A stretch of 64,000 nt of DNA from JAUVXJ01 sp964433755 (lineage in GTDB: Bacteria > Chloroflexota > Anaerolineae > UBA7937 > B3-Chlor), in contig CAYSSR010000009.1 in the NCBI GenBank assembly GCA_964433755.1, positions 1 through 64,000 on the forward strand, given 5' to 3'. Below, piece by piece: positions 56,086 through 64,000 of this stretch (position 1 is its first letter; every line of letters starts with the position of its first letter). The notes beneath the pieces are model-generated. The model did no database searches and had not been told where the DNA came from. It saw only the letters and a program-made list of their open reading frames with translations. The position numbers were made by a program, and so were the translations under genes.

Positions 56086-57231
56086 ATGGAGGCCACGGAC
56101 TCGTATCTAGCGGCTGCACACGCCTATGCGGATGCGGTTCGGGTCCTGTTCGCTCCTTCCGCGGCACCCACCGGTGAGCGAGGCGGGCGCGGGCCAGCTT
56201 CATTCGTAGACCTGGCCGGGCAAGCCGAGAGACTGTCGTCGCTTTCGGGACAACTGACACAGAGCATTTCGGCACAACTGGAGCATCCAGCCGCTCATGC
56301 ACGTGCCCAGGCCTCAATTGCGTCACTGGCCAAAGCACTGACGGACCTGGAGGTTAGCGCGTATCTATTCCAGGCGGCGGTGGACGAAGAGGAGAAGGTG
56401 ACGTGGGCGGGGGGCGAAGCCTCCGAACGGAGCGCCGTCCGGCTTGGGCGGCGAGAGCAGTACCTGTTGCTCCTGCTGGGCGAGATCGAGCATGACGGAG
56501 GACGGACCGAACGACGTGGAAATCTGAGGATGGGCGCCCAGGAGGCCCGCACCAAGCTCTCCGTTTCCATCGGCGATGCACTGGACCTCGTCCGAGAACG
56601 AGCCACCAAGACCGGACAGGCCGCTCTTGAGGGCCTCCTGGGGTTGGGTGTGGCCGAGGTCGCTGCGGCAGTCGGCCTATTGGGGATGGACATCGCCGAT
56701 GCCATGGAGCAGGCAGAGAAGGCCTCACGTCTGTACGTGATCTTCCGCGACTTCGCCTTCAGATCCTACGGCTCGGTGATAGCCCTGTTTGGACAACCCT
56801 TGGCGCAGGAGGCAGCCCAGCACGCGCTAGAGTGGGTGGATGATCTGAGGAACGGAAGACTCTTTGGCGAGCTGGTGGAGAAGCTCTACGAGACGGAGCA
56901 GACCGGACACGCTCTGAGGCAATTGGCCGCCAGCAGCCAAGCCAGCCGGGAGCAGTTCCTGGCCGCCATCGAGGGGATCGATGAGTTGGAGACGTCCTAT
57001 GGCATACAGACGAGCCTGGCGGACAAGCTACTCCGGGGATTCAGGTTCTTGAAAGGTGTCCCGGCCGCGGCGCTGCCTCAAGGAACGCTACTCGTAGCTG
57101 CGGTGTACGTCGCCCTGGGAGCCTATGTGGTTCTGGCCGGCGCTGACTACGTTGACGCCAAGCGACTCAAGCTCTTGGATCGCGTGCCAGGCGTCCGCCA
57201 GGTTGTGGAGACGAAGCTGATCACCGCTTGA
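56086..57231 (+). CDS. Helical protein of unknown function with C-terminal membrane segment
   Basis: 381 residues, no family recognised. The protein is rich in Ala, Leu, Glu and Arg and predicted by eye to be almost all helical. A Gly/Ala-rich hydrophobic stretch (ALEGLLGLGVAEVAAAVGLL, about 184-205) may insert in a membrane. A clearer segment near the C-terminus (LLVAAVYVALGAYVVLAG, about 341-358) is probably transmembrane. AGAAGGACC lies a few bases upstream of the ATG. It ends 15 bases before the CHAT gene, so they are surely co-transcribed. As the CHAT protein's immediate partner it could be a substrate, regulator or pore-forming effector; that is speculation. Confidence 0.75.
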   Translation: MEATDSYLAAAHAYADAVRVLFAPSAAPTGERGGRGPASFVDLAGQAERLSSLSGQLTQSISAQLEHPAAHARAQASIASLAKALTDLEVSAYLFQAAVDEEEKVTWAGGEASERSAVRLGRREQYLLLLLGEIEHDGGRTERRGNLRMGAQEARTKLSVSIGDALDLVRERATKTGQAALEGLLGLGVAEVAAAVGLLGMDIADAMEQAEKASRLYVIFRDFAFRSYGSVIALFGQPLAQEAAQHALEWVDDLRNGRLFGELVEKLYETEQTGHALRQLAASSQASREQFLAAIEGIDELETSYGIQTSLADKLLRGFRFLKGVPAAALPQGTLLVAAVYVALGAYVVLAGADYVDAKRLKLLDRVPGVRQVVETKLITA

Positions 57232-57246
57232 CTGAGGAGGTAGCCC

Positions 57247-59808
57247 GTGGCCATCCGGACCTACCATGATTTCATCATCTTCACCGATGACGTCGAGACA
57301 GGCAGGGACGGCAAGGTCAAGTCGTTCTCGGTGAGGGTCTTTGACTCCCCAGAGGGGCAGGGCGAAGTGAAAGAGCGGGTCGTCGTGCCTCAGAGTCCTG
57401 ATCTGGAGAGATGGAGCCGTCGCCTGGGTGAGCGCAGGCTAGATACCGAGGTAGAGCAACAGATGGACCTGGGGGCACGACTTGCCGACCTGCTCCTTCC
57501 ACCGGATGCACGCAGGTTGTACCAGCGGAGTCTGGCAAGGTTGCACCAAGACGAAGGATTACGTCTGCGCCTGCGCTTGGCTGATCGGTTGCTTGTGCTC
57601 CCATGGGAGTACATGCTCGTTGAGGACGCGGACGGCGAGCGGACGCCCAGCGGCTTTCTCGCCCTGGATCCGCGCATCTCCATCGTGCGCCACGAGGCAA
57701 TAGCTGTACGGGCTGAATGGTTCGAGGCTGCGGAGAAGCGGCGTATCCTCGTTGTTATGGCCACGCCGCAGCCCTATGCCGACTACCCACGCCTGAAGAA
57801 CCTCCCCGGGGAGCAGAAACTGATGAGAGATGTACTGGGGAGCGTTCCTGGCATAGACGTCACTTGCGTGCCCGAGTACAACGGTATCGGCGACCGCCCT
57901 ACACCTGGCGCTACGGTTGAGGATGTGAGGGGCGCACTGCTGGAATCCTCAACTGACATCTTCCACTTCAGCGGCCACGGCGAGTTCGTCGAACGTATGG
58001 GTCCCCTGGTCGATACCATTGAGGGAGAAGGCGCCATTGTGCTGGCGGACGAGCACAACCGAGCCGTCTCGGTACCTGGCGACCGGTTGGCGGAGATCCT
58101 ACGTGGCAAGGGGGTTAGGCTCGTCGTGATGGGCTGTTGCGAGGCCGCAAAGCGCGACATCTTCCACAAGTGGAGCAGCGTCGCGGCATCACTGTTGAAG
58201 GGCCGCATCTCCTCGGTGGTCGCCATGCAGTTCACCATCCAGGACGATCTGGCCGCCGCCTTCATGGTCGCTTTCTACCAAGCACTGGTGGCCGGGCTGA
58301 CCATCGACGAAGCCGTCGCCTTGGGCCGAGGGGCGATTCGAGCAAAAGCCCTGGGAGAGCGCACCCACGTTCGCGATTGGGGCGCTCCGGTGCTCTACTT
58401 GCGCGCGCCCGGCGGTCGCATCTTCGACCCCGTCACGGACAAGGAAGCCAGCGTGGAAGCGCGGCAGAAGTCGGAGCAGCGCTTCAGACTGAATCAAGCG
58501 TGGTGGGAGTGGATGGCGCATGATGTAGCGCCGAGCACGGATCAACTCCAGCATCTCTCAGAGACCAGTGAGACTCTTGAGTTGTCTCCTGTCCAGACAC
58601 TGCTCCTCGTGCGATCAGCCTTGGCGGTCGATGCACCCGTTGGCCCCTGGTTGGCTCGTCTGCGGCGGGACGGAGGCGACTATCTCAAGGAACTAGATGA
58701 CCCACGTCCTCTCGCCGCCGCGGATCTCGCAGAGGCACAAGAGATCCTCCGGCTAGACCAGGACGTCCTCTCAGACCGACCCGAGCACGTGGGTCCGGTC
58801 GCCTGGTGCGCCGTGGGTCACGACGACGTAATCACTCGCCAGACGGCCGCCCTGGCCTTGACCGCGCTCGAACCGGTTCCCCACGAGGGGCTGGATAGGC
58901 TCAAACAGGCGCTGGGCGGACGGGACGGGTACAGCTCACGATGGTGGCGACAAGGCGAGCTATACGGCACGCTCGCCGATGCCGATCCCGAGATCGGCAA
59001 GCTGAACGCCAGGCGGCTCTCGCCACCAGACCGGGCGGGAGTCTGGTTGTGGCGAGTCCGGCGTCGAGTGATCCGCGATCGCCAACGTATTGTCTGGCTG
59101 ACTCTCGGCGGTGCCCTCGGGGCCGGGCTGCCGCTGGCGCTGCTACGGGGCGTCGCCGCGCTTTTCGCGCCTGACCTGGCCAGCAACATGCCTGTGATCT
59201 CCTTCAGCACCAGCCTCAACCTGGGCGCGATTCTGGGCGGGGCCATCGCTCTAGGGATGAGCCTGGCGGAGCCGCTACTGTTGGAGCAGCGCGGAGAAGG
59301 GGCCAAGACTGCCCGTCTTCGGCAGAGGCTCCTGGGCACGGACCACTTGCCCGCAGTGCTGGGCGCCGCCATGGGGGCTCTGTTCTTTGGGATGGCCGAT
59401 GTGATTGCAGCGCTGCTGAATGGTCTGCCCTTGCTTTCAAGGCCCATCACGGTCCTGACTGGGTGCCTGGCCGGGGTGGGACTAAGTGTGGGCTTGTACG
59501 GACAGCCACGAGTTGGCTGGCGACTGGGCGTCGGCCGTTGGCTGCTACGCGTGGGGGCTGCGGGCCTGACCATGGCGCTCGCGCAGCTAGTAGTCTTCCG
59601 CGCGGGGCACCTATGGCTGGCTACCGCCATCAGCGAGAAAGGTAGCTTCTACGTGAACAACTACGGTGTTCCAGCTCCTTACGAGACCCTCGCAGCATTG
59701 CTGGATGCCGCTGTGGTGGGCATCGTTCTCACGATTGGGATAACGCTCGGGTTATCGGCGGGTGTCCGCTGTCTCACAAGATGGCGCAGCCTCGTTGGCC
59801 CCGCCTGA
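57247..59808 (+). CDS. CHAT-domain protease with C-terminal membrane domain
   Basis: 853 residues. An N-terminal beta/alpha region with LADRLLVLPWEYM (about 110-125) leads into a CHAT caspase-like domain (about 150-390). The catalytic His is in FHFSGHGE (His244) and the Cys in VVMGCCEAAK (Cys297 or 298). A middle region (about 400-610) has helical, HEAT-like character. At least five or six transmembrane helices follow (about 615-850). The start is GTG with GAGGAGGT six bases upstream. CHAT proteases act in programmed responses such as gasdermin cleavage and the type III-E CRISPR protease Csx29. A membrane-anchored CHAT here suggests a signal-activated protease at the envelope. Activator and target are not visible. 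Confidence 0.9.
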   Translation: MAIRTYHDFIIFTDDVETGRDGKVKSFSVRVFDSPEGQGEVKERVVVPQSPDLERWSRRLGERRLDTEVEQQMDLGARLADLLLPPDARRLYQRSLARLHQDEGLRLRLRLADRLLVLPWEYMLVEDADGERTPSGFLALDPRISIVRHEAIAVRAEWFEAAEKRRILVVMATPQPYADYPRLKNLPGEQKLMRDVLGSVPGIDVTCVPEYNGIGDRPTPGATVEDVRGALLESSTDIFHFSGHGEFVERMGPLVDTIEGEGAIVLADEHNRAVSVPGDRLAEILRGKGVRLVVMGCCEAAKRDIFHKWSSVAASLLKGRISSVVAMQFTIQDDLAAAFMVAFYQALVAGLTIDEAVALGRGAIRAKALGERTHVRDWGAPVLYLRAPGGRIFDPVTDKEASVEARQKSEQRFRLNQAWWEWMAHDVAPSTDQLQHLSETSETLELSPVQTLLLVRSALAVDAPVGPWLARLRRDGGDYLKELDDPRPLAAADLAEAQEILRLDQDVLSDRPEHVGPVAWCAVGHDDVITRQTAALALTALEPVPHEGLDRLKQALGGRDGYSSRWWRQGELYGTLADADPEIGKLNARRLSPPDRAGVWLWRVRRRVIRDRQRIVWLTLGGALGAGLPLALLRGVAALFAPDLASNMPVISFSTSLNLGAILGGAIALGMSLAEPLLLEQRGEGAKTARLRQRLLGTDHLPAVLGAAMGALFFGMADVIAALLNGLPLLSRPITVLTGCLAGVGLSVGLYGQPRVGWRLGVGRWLLRVGAAGLTMALAQLVVFRAGHLWLATAISEKGSFYVNNYGVPAPYETLAALLDAAVVGIVLTIGITLGLSAGVRCLTRWRSLVGPA

Positions 59809-59830
59809 AAGTAAAGAAGGGAGACTGGCC

Positions 59831-61120
59831 ATGAGTGAGAGGAGCCGTTGGCGTCAGATCCCTCGTTCCTCTACGTTGATCGTCGTCATGTTGGCTGCGA
59901 TGATACCACTAGGGTGCGTGACTCCGGAGGCCGCGACGCAGGTAGCGAAAGCAGAATGTGACGAGCCATACGAAGCAAGGTGTATCGACGCCAAAGTGTG
60001 GGCCACGTGGCAGCAAACGGACAAGCTGCATCTGTTGCCAGAGTGCGATACTGGCAGCTCTTGGGAGTCCCTGGTCCCCAGTTGCCTCGTGACAGTCGAC
60101 GAGGTCGGCCAGGCAGAGCTCCGGTCCCTGCCGTATTGCTCGAACCTGTTTCTGTTTCAGGAGAGTTCGCTCGTGATGTCGCCCTGCGACCGCAACTCTC
60201 TCGGCACCTGGAAGTGCCAGGCGGGCGCAGCCGCATTCGCTCAATGTGACGTTGACATTCAGACTCTCTCCGCAGATGTAGAGGTGGTGGGGACCTGGCT
60301 TTCGGTCATCTACCTGTGGGAGTCACAAGTCACCCTGGTCATAGTGGGAGAGGGCAGCGTTGCCGTGACCCCAGTCCACGTCTTGGATTTCGAGGTTGTA
60401 GATCGCGACTTGATGGTCTTCGATGTCACGGCACGAGAACTCGGTGAACCCGTACCCACGAGCATGAGCACCGGGGAGGAGCCACGATTCCTGTACACCG
60501 CACCGGACGCAAAGCTGGAGGAACTGGGGCTAGACCCCGACCTGCCGGAGCGGGTATGGCATTCGACGGATCAGCTTCCCATGCTGGTTGAACAGCTCCG
60601 GATCGCCGAGCCGCGCCTGGTGCCGTGGCTGGAACGCATCTGGAAGCAGGCCAGGACTGACGATATTCCATTGGCCGAGCTTGTTCCACTCACCCGCCTG
60701 GTCTTGGTCGGCAGCGGTGACCTGTGGGACAACGAACTGGTGCAAGATGCGGTTTTGCACGCCGTGGACTGGAGATCGGCGACTGAGAGCGTTTTCGATC
60801 AGGCGGCGCCGGTCGCTGTGAGACGACTGGACGCGTCGGGCCAGGAGATTACTGTTCGCGAAGATGCCTCCTCCATCGAACACGATCCACAGAGGGCACA
60901 GAAGCTGCTGGAGGAGGCTGGCATCGACCAAGGCATGCTTGTGGAGTTGCGACTGTCGCCAGATGACGAGCCGGTCATTCGCATGGCAGAGCTGATCAGA
61001 GAGGACCTGGCGGAAGTCGGCATCCTCGTCCAGCTCACATCGACCGCAGCGGAACTGCCTCCGGTCGGGATTGCGCCTGCACCCCGCGCACAGTTGGTAC
61101 TCCAGTTGACTCGGGAGTAA
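59831..61120 (+). CDS. Cys-rich lipoprotein with binding-protein-like tail, unknown function
   Basis: 429 residues. A signal sequence (STLIVVMLAAMIPLGC, Cys29) suggests lipid anchoring, though Pro at -3 is not ideal for a lipobox. Eight further Cys residues follow within about 120 residues (Cys43, Cys51 and others), suggesting a disulfide-rich exported domain. The C-terminal part (about 340-425: DPQRAQKLLEEAGIDQGM, then ADEPVIRMAELI-like DDEPVIRMAELIREDLAEVG) resembles the C-terminal lobe of family 5 solute-binding proteins. This looks like a sensor built from a binding-protein fragment. AAGGGAG precedes the ATG at 59831, 22 bases after the CHAT stop. No named family recognised. Confidence 0.75.
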   Translation: MSERSRWRQIPRSSTLIVVMLAAMIPLGCVTPEAATQVAKAECDEPYEARCIDAKVWATWQQTDKLHLLPECDTGSSWESLVPSCLVTVDEVGQAELRSLPYCSNLFLFQESSLVMSPCDRNSLGTWKCQAGAAAFAQCDVDIQTLSADVEVVGTWLSVIYLWESQVTLVIVGEGSVAVTPVHVLDFEVVDRDLMVFDVTARELGEPVPTSMSTGEEPRFLYTAPDAKLEELGLDPDLPERVWHSTDQLPMLVEQLRIAEPRLVPWLERIWKQARTDDIPLAELVPLTRLVLVGSGDLWDNELVQDAVLHAVDWRSATESVFDQAAPVAVRRLDASGQEITVREDASSIEHDPQRAQKLLEEAGIDQGMLVELRLSPDDEPVIRMAELIREDLAEVGILVQLTSTAAELPPVGIAPAPRAQLVLQLTRE

Positions 61121-61241
61121 GACCGCGTCGGCTGGTTGACATCGCACGGGATGCAAGCCTTCATCCTGTTGGTCTGGCGCCATGCAGTCGGCCCGTGGAT
61201 TGGTGCGCTGCAGTGTCCAATGGGGAGGAGGTGGACGACAC

Positions 61242-62423
61242 ATGAGAATCGGACTGGCTCTCTCTGGCGGGGGATTTCGCGCCACGGTCTTCCACCTGGG
61301 CGCACTGGCGAGATTGGCGCAAGAGAAGCGTTTGGAGGATGTGGCTTTCCTGTCGACAGTGTCGGGTGGTAGCATGTGCGCTGGGCTCGTCTACGCAAAG
61401 AGCGACTTTCGGTGGCCTTCCAGCGAGCGCTTCCTAGGCGAGGTGGTCCCCCAGGCGCGTGAATTGCTGACTACCCAAGATCTCCAACTCGGAATGATCC
61501 GACGGGTGTTAAGGTCGGTATTGAAAGCACCCTGGAGCATCTTCGAGACCAGGGCGGACGACTTCTCCGCGCTCCTGCGAGAGCGCTCGGGCGTGACAGC
61601 GCTACTCCGCGAAGTGTCTGATGGTCCCCGTTGGATGATCAACGCGACCTGCCACGAGACGGGGCGGAACTGGCGCTTCGAGCATTTCTGGATGGGTGAC
61701 TACCTGCTGGGCTACACTCGGGACACCCGTATTCCCCTCAGCGATGCATTGGCCGCCTCGGCCGCCCTTCCAGGACTCGTAGGCCCTCTTGTTCTCGACA
61801 CCGGCGGCCGGTCCTGGTTCAGGTATCCCGAGGCTCTAACAGCGGTGGAGGAACCGGTCGAGCCTGGTTCGGACACACCACGGAGGACAGAGCCCATAGC
61901 GCCGGCCTATCCACAAGTACATCTTTGGGATGGAGGGATCTACGACAACCTGGGGGTCGAGGGCCTGCACAACTTCGACACAGGATGGCGGGAAGGCGTG
62001 GACTTCTTGATTGTGAGTGATGCCTCCGGAAAGGGACAGCCTGGCCCATACCGTCCGGGACCCAGAGCTCTCGTTCACATCATCATGGGCATCCTGACGG
62101 ACCAGATTCGTGCCCTGCGCACCAGGTCCATTGTGGAGCGGATGAAGAGCCCCGACACGGATCCGGGCGCCTTCGTGAGAATCGGCAACACATGCAAGAA
62201 GGTACTCGCGGATGCAGGACGACAGGATGAAGTGGCCAGGCTCTGTGAGGGATGTCTCCAGGAGAAACAAGTCAGACTCGCCGCGAGCATGGGGACGACG
62301 GCTCGCAGACTGTCACGAGACGAGTTTGAAAGGCTCTTTCGTCACGGGTTCGAAGTGGCCGACTACACTCTGTGCGCCTATCACCCGGATCAGTTCAAGC
62401 ATGTCGGGTACGGCGTCTCATAG
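61242..62423 (+). CDS. Patatin-like phospholipase
   Basis: 393 residues. The oxyanion motif SGGGFRA (8-14), the nucleophile in STVSGGS (Ser41) and the Asp of DGG (Asp230, LWDGGIYDNLG) make a complete Ser/Asp catalytic dyad. Patatin enzymes release fatty acids from membrane lipids; several (CapV, CapE) are effectors in CBASS antiphage systems. No signal peptide, so it would attack the inner membrane from the cytoplasm. GGAGGAGG lies eight bases before the ATG at 61242, which was preferred over 61182. Last gene of the plus-strand block, 121 bases after the lipoprotein, ending beside the tRNA fragment and recombinase. Confidence 0.92.
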   Translation: MRIGLALSGGGFRATVFHLGALARLAQEKRLEDVAFLSTVSGGSMCAGLVYAKSDFRWPSSERFLGEVVPQARELLTTQDLQLGMIRRVLRSVLKAPWSIFETRADDFSALLRERSGVTALLREVSDGPRWMINATCHETGRNWRFEHFWMGDYLLGYTRDTRIPLSDALAASAALPGLVGPLVLDTGGRSWFRYPEALTAVEEPVEPGSDTPRRTEPIAPAYPQVHLWDGGIYDNLGVEGLHNFDTGWREGVDFLIVSDASGKGQPGPYRPGPRALVHIIMGILTDQIRALRTRSIVERMKSPDTDPGAFVRIGNTCKKVLADAGRQDEVARLCEGCLQEKQVRLAASMGTTARRLSRDEFERLFRHGFEVADYTLCAYHPDQFKHVGYGVS

Positions 62424-63087
62424 GGCGGGTGGGATTCGAACCCACCCGGAGTGGCTCCTCGGCGGACCTACAGAGCGATGCGACGTAGCGGTCTCGTCTC
62501 CCCTTCCCTCCTCTGACATGAAGCACTCCCACGGTCCCTAGGTTGCGTTGGATGCGCGCGGGGAGTTCTGTGCCCTGGAGGGTCAGTCGGGAGAGCTCAG
62601 AAAGCCGTATGCCTGTTTGCGGTGGAAGTTCGATTATGGCACCGTCTCGGGTCTGGTGCGCATAGGCGCGGAGCAGATCTTTGTACTCCCGTTCACTCAA
62701 CACCCTGGGCTGTTTCTGCTCGGCGTTAGGAGGAATAAGTCTCTCGGCGACGTTCCTCTCGATGTGGCCATCGCGCTTCAGAAAACCGAAGAGGGATCGG
62801 ATTGAGGACGTCCTTCGCCTTCTGGTGGATCCGGCATAGCCGCGGCGGTCCAGATCGGCTTGGTAGGCTTCGAGGCGGCGTCTGTCCACCTGGCTGATGC
62901 GTTTCAGGGCCAACTTCTCGAGAAAGGCAACCAAATCTGTAAGGTCGTTCATATACTCGCGCCTGGTTCTCTCAGCCAGGTTGCGGGACGCCATGTGAAC
63001 CGCGTCAAAGGCTTCTAGCGGGTCCTTGAGTCCGATGTCCTTGCATGCATAACCTCCGGTAGGGCCGCATAACGGCTCTGGAACCAT
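62395..63087 (-). pseudogene. Truncated tyrosine recombinase (XerC/D-like integrase)
   Basis: A 230-codon frame. The SAM-like core-binding domain (about 30-115) and the first part of the catalytic domain are intact: catalytic Arg in TGIRLSELSRLTL and Lys in VRGGKGRRDRY. The second half with the HxxR, H/W and Tyr nucleophile is missing. The frame runs into a tRNA-derived segment at about 62445, and codons beyond that are meaningless. It cannot be an active recombinase as it stands. Start is uncertain: the ATG at 63087 overlaps the -10 box, so 62994 is an alternative. Confidence 0.75.
62421..62445 (-). other. tRNA 3'-end fragment (T-arm plus acceptor strand), probable att remnant
   Basis: Minus strand reads a 5-bp T-stem GTGGG / CCCAC around the loop TTCGAAT, then CCGCCCT and a discriminator A. 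This is exactly the T-arm and 3' acceptor half of a tRNA. The 5' acceptor partner (AGGGCGG), D-arm and anticodon arm are not found upstream, so no complete tRNA is present. Integrative elements often carry such fragments at their ends, and a recombinase gene abuts it. Confidence 0.6.
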
Positions 63088-63115
63088 TGTAGCATACTGA
63101 AAGCAACTTCGTCAA
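63086..63115 (-). promoter_or_regulatory. Probable promoter of the recombinase
   Basis: Minus-strand -35 TTGACG (63110-63115), 18-base spacer, -10 TACAAT (63086-63091). Confidence 0.5.
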
Positions 63116-63217
63116 ACAACCAGTTTGGCACCGGCTAGGAGGAAGAAAAGGGCGGGCGCAGGGGGCGTTTCTTGGTCTAAGTGGGATTTGACGAAGAACC
63201 AGCGGGACGGGAACCAT

Positions 63218-63246
63218 TTGACTTTGTCAGGCTCTTGGGGCACAAT
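63218..63246 (+). promoter_or_regulatory. Probable promoter of the subtilase-like gene
   Basis: -35 TTGACT (63218-63223), 17-base spacer, -10 CACAAT (63241-63246), about 150 bases upstream of the ATG at 63395. Confidence 0.4.
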
Positions 63247-63394
63247 CTGGTCACTTCGCACACAGCATAGCTATTGGCGAACAAGGTCCGCCCAATGTGC
63301 CAGATGGGGCGATTAGGTAGACGGATTCCATCTGTTCAGTAGTTGGATGGCCTACCAGAAGCCCTGGAAGTGATTGTGGAGAAGGAGGTGCTCC

Positions 63395-64000
63395 ATGTCA
63401 CGAAAAGCAATGATATACCTCGGACGTGAGAAGGAGAATCGGTTGCCCGAGGTGGGAGAGCTCGCCCACGTCCTCGTGGATGACTACGCGGAGCAGGTAC
63501 TCGTGGAAGCAACAGAGGAACAGTTGGCCAGGTTGCGTCAACAGGGGTTCAGTGTGGCCGAACTTCCCACTGAGCAGCGGGTGCAGATCAACGAGTACGA
63601 GTTTGGCAGAGATGAACTGACTGAGGGCGATGAAGAGAAGTGGGCGAACATGATGGGGTTTCATCATATCCCTCTGGCGCCCCTAGTCTTAGCGCCTGAG
63701 GAGGCCCGTGAGCCGCGCCTCTATCTTGTGTTTCTGGTAGGTCCAACACTGAAAGGGTGGAAGGACGATATCGAAGCGCAAGGGGCGGTCATTCGAGACG
63801 CGGCTGGCTCGTCTGGATTCGTGGTGGCAATGGACGACGACGCGCTTGGGCGCGTAGAGCAGCTACCTTTCGTCGAGGCTGTTCGGGTTTATCACACCGG
63901 CCTGAAGATTAGCCCCGCCCTGGCTGAGGCGGAGGCAGAGACATATGCAGCTGTCGAGCCGCAGCCAACGGCTCAGGATGTGGAGATTGAAGTATACGAG
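63395..64000 (+). CDS. N-terminal propeptide region of a probable S8 (subtilisin-like) protease, cut by window edge
   Basis: First 202 codons of a frame open to the right edge. AAGGAGGTG lies five bases before the ATG. Two ferredoxin-like (I9-type) inhibitor modules can be read: about residues 18-65, and about 105-172 with LYLVFLVGPTLKGWKDDIEA, SSGFVVAMDDDALGRVEQL and PFVEAVRVYHTGLKISPAL. The second closely follows the propeptide pattern of fervidolysin-like subtilases. No N-terminal signal peptide is seen, and no catalytic Asp/His/Ser is inside the window. Identity is inferred from the propeptide alone. Confidence 0.6.
   Translation, partial: MSRKAMIYLGREKENRLPEVGELAHVLVDDYAEQVLVEATEEQLARLRQQGFSVAELPTEQRVQINEYEFGRDELTEGDEEKWANMMGFHHIPLAPLVLAPEEAREPRLYLVFLVGPTLKGWKDDIEAQGAVIRDAAGSSGFVVAMDDDALGRVEQLPFVEAVRVYHTGLKISPALAEAEAETYAAVEPQPTAQDVEIEVYE

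Noticed and set aside
62421..62500. Complete tRNA gene on the minus strand
   Set aside because: Only the T-arm and 3' acceptor strand are present; the matching AGGGCGG 5' strand, D-arm and anticodon stem are absent for 100 bases upstream.
1..64000. CRISPR arrays, rRNA genes or a replication origin
   Set aside because: No regularly spaced repeats, rRNA segments or clusters of DnaA-box-like sites were noticed on either strand.

Overview
The window is GC-rich bacterial DNA. Its lipoproteins carry long Thr/Pro/Glu-rich linkers after the lipobox. It has an Opp-type sugar transporter, an MsiK/UgpC-like sugar ATPase, a CelR/CebR-type LacI repressor, a glycine-betaine-type MttB with corrinoid partners, and near-consensus TTGACA/TATAAT promoters. 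This mix fits an Anaerolineae-like member of the Chloroflexota best. That assignment is inferred from gene content; no rRNA or complete tRNA gene is present to confirm it.

Layout. (1) 1-9994, minus strand: central and amino-acid metabolism, with an MmgE/PrpD protein (cut by the edge), a sugar-ABC ATPase, transketolase, an iron-type alcohol dehydrogenase, a threonine-dehydratase-like enzyme and an aminotransferase. A divergent ornithine-cyclodeaminase-like gene follows at 10700-11686. (2) 12186-16358, minus: a MarR repressor and a heterodimeric ABC exporter, with tandem operator palindromes against the marR promoter. (3) 16439-31603, minus: one probable 15-kb operon for beta-linked oligosaccharides (cello- and gluco-manno-type). 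It runs LacI/CebR-like repressor, solute-binding lipoprotein, two permeases, two ATPases, GH130 phosphorylase, DeoC aldolase, GH94 phosphorylase, GH1 beta-glucosidase, second GH94 phosphorylase, terminator. Its promoter is a perfect TTGACA-17-TATAAT with two TGGGAGCGCTCCCA-type operators. An imperfect copy of its own tail (GH94 3' end plus terminator) lies just upstream of the promoter. (4) 32051-51167, minus: a catabolic cluster for an N-methylated, probably hydantoin- or lactam-type compound. It holds a FCD-GntR regulator, a Tat lipoprotein and two Dpp-type permeases without ATPases, a C45-type acylase, a corrinoid protein, HyuA/HyuB, a class IV aminotransferase, an RraA-like protein, an MttB-family methyltransferase, two MFS transporters and a methyltetrahydrofolate methyltransferase. 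(5) 51208-64000: an accessory region with decayed transposases of two families, a CobW GTPase, a plus-strand five-gene block (clostripain/C11 protease, helical protein of unknown function, CHAT protease with membrane domain, Cys-rich lipoprotein, patatin phospholipase), a truncated tyrosine recombinase beside a tRNA 3'-end fragment, and the propeptide of a probable subtilase.

The best candidate for an undescribed system is the five-gene C11/CHAT/patatin block at 54719-62423. It pairs two caspase-fold (clan CD) proteases with a phospholipase and two envelope-associated proteins, and sits between mobile-element remnants. A defence or programmed-death role is inference. Second is the corrinoid methyltransferase plus hydantoinase cluster, which predicts a demethylation and ring-opening pathway.
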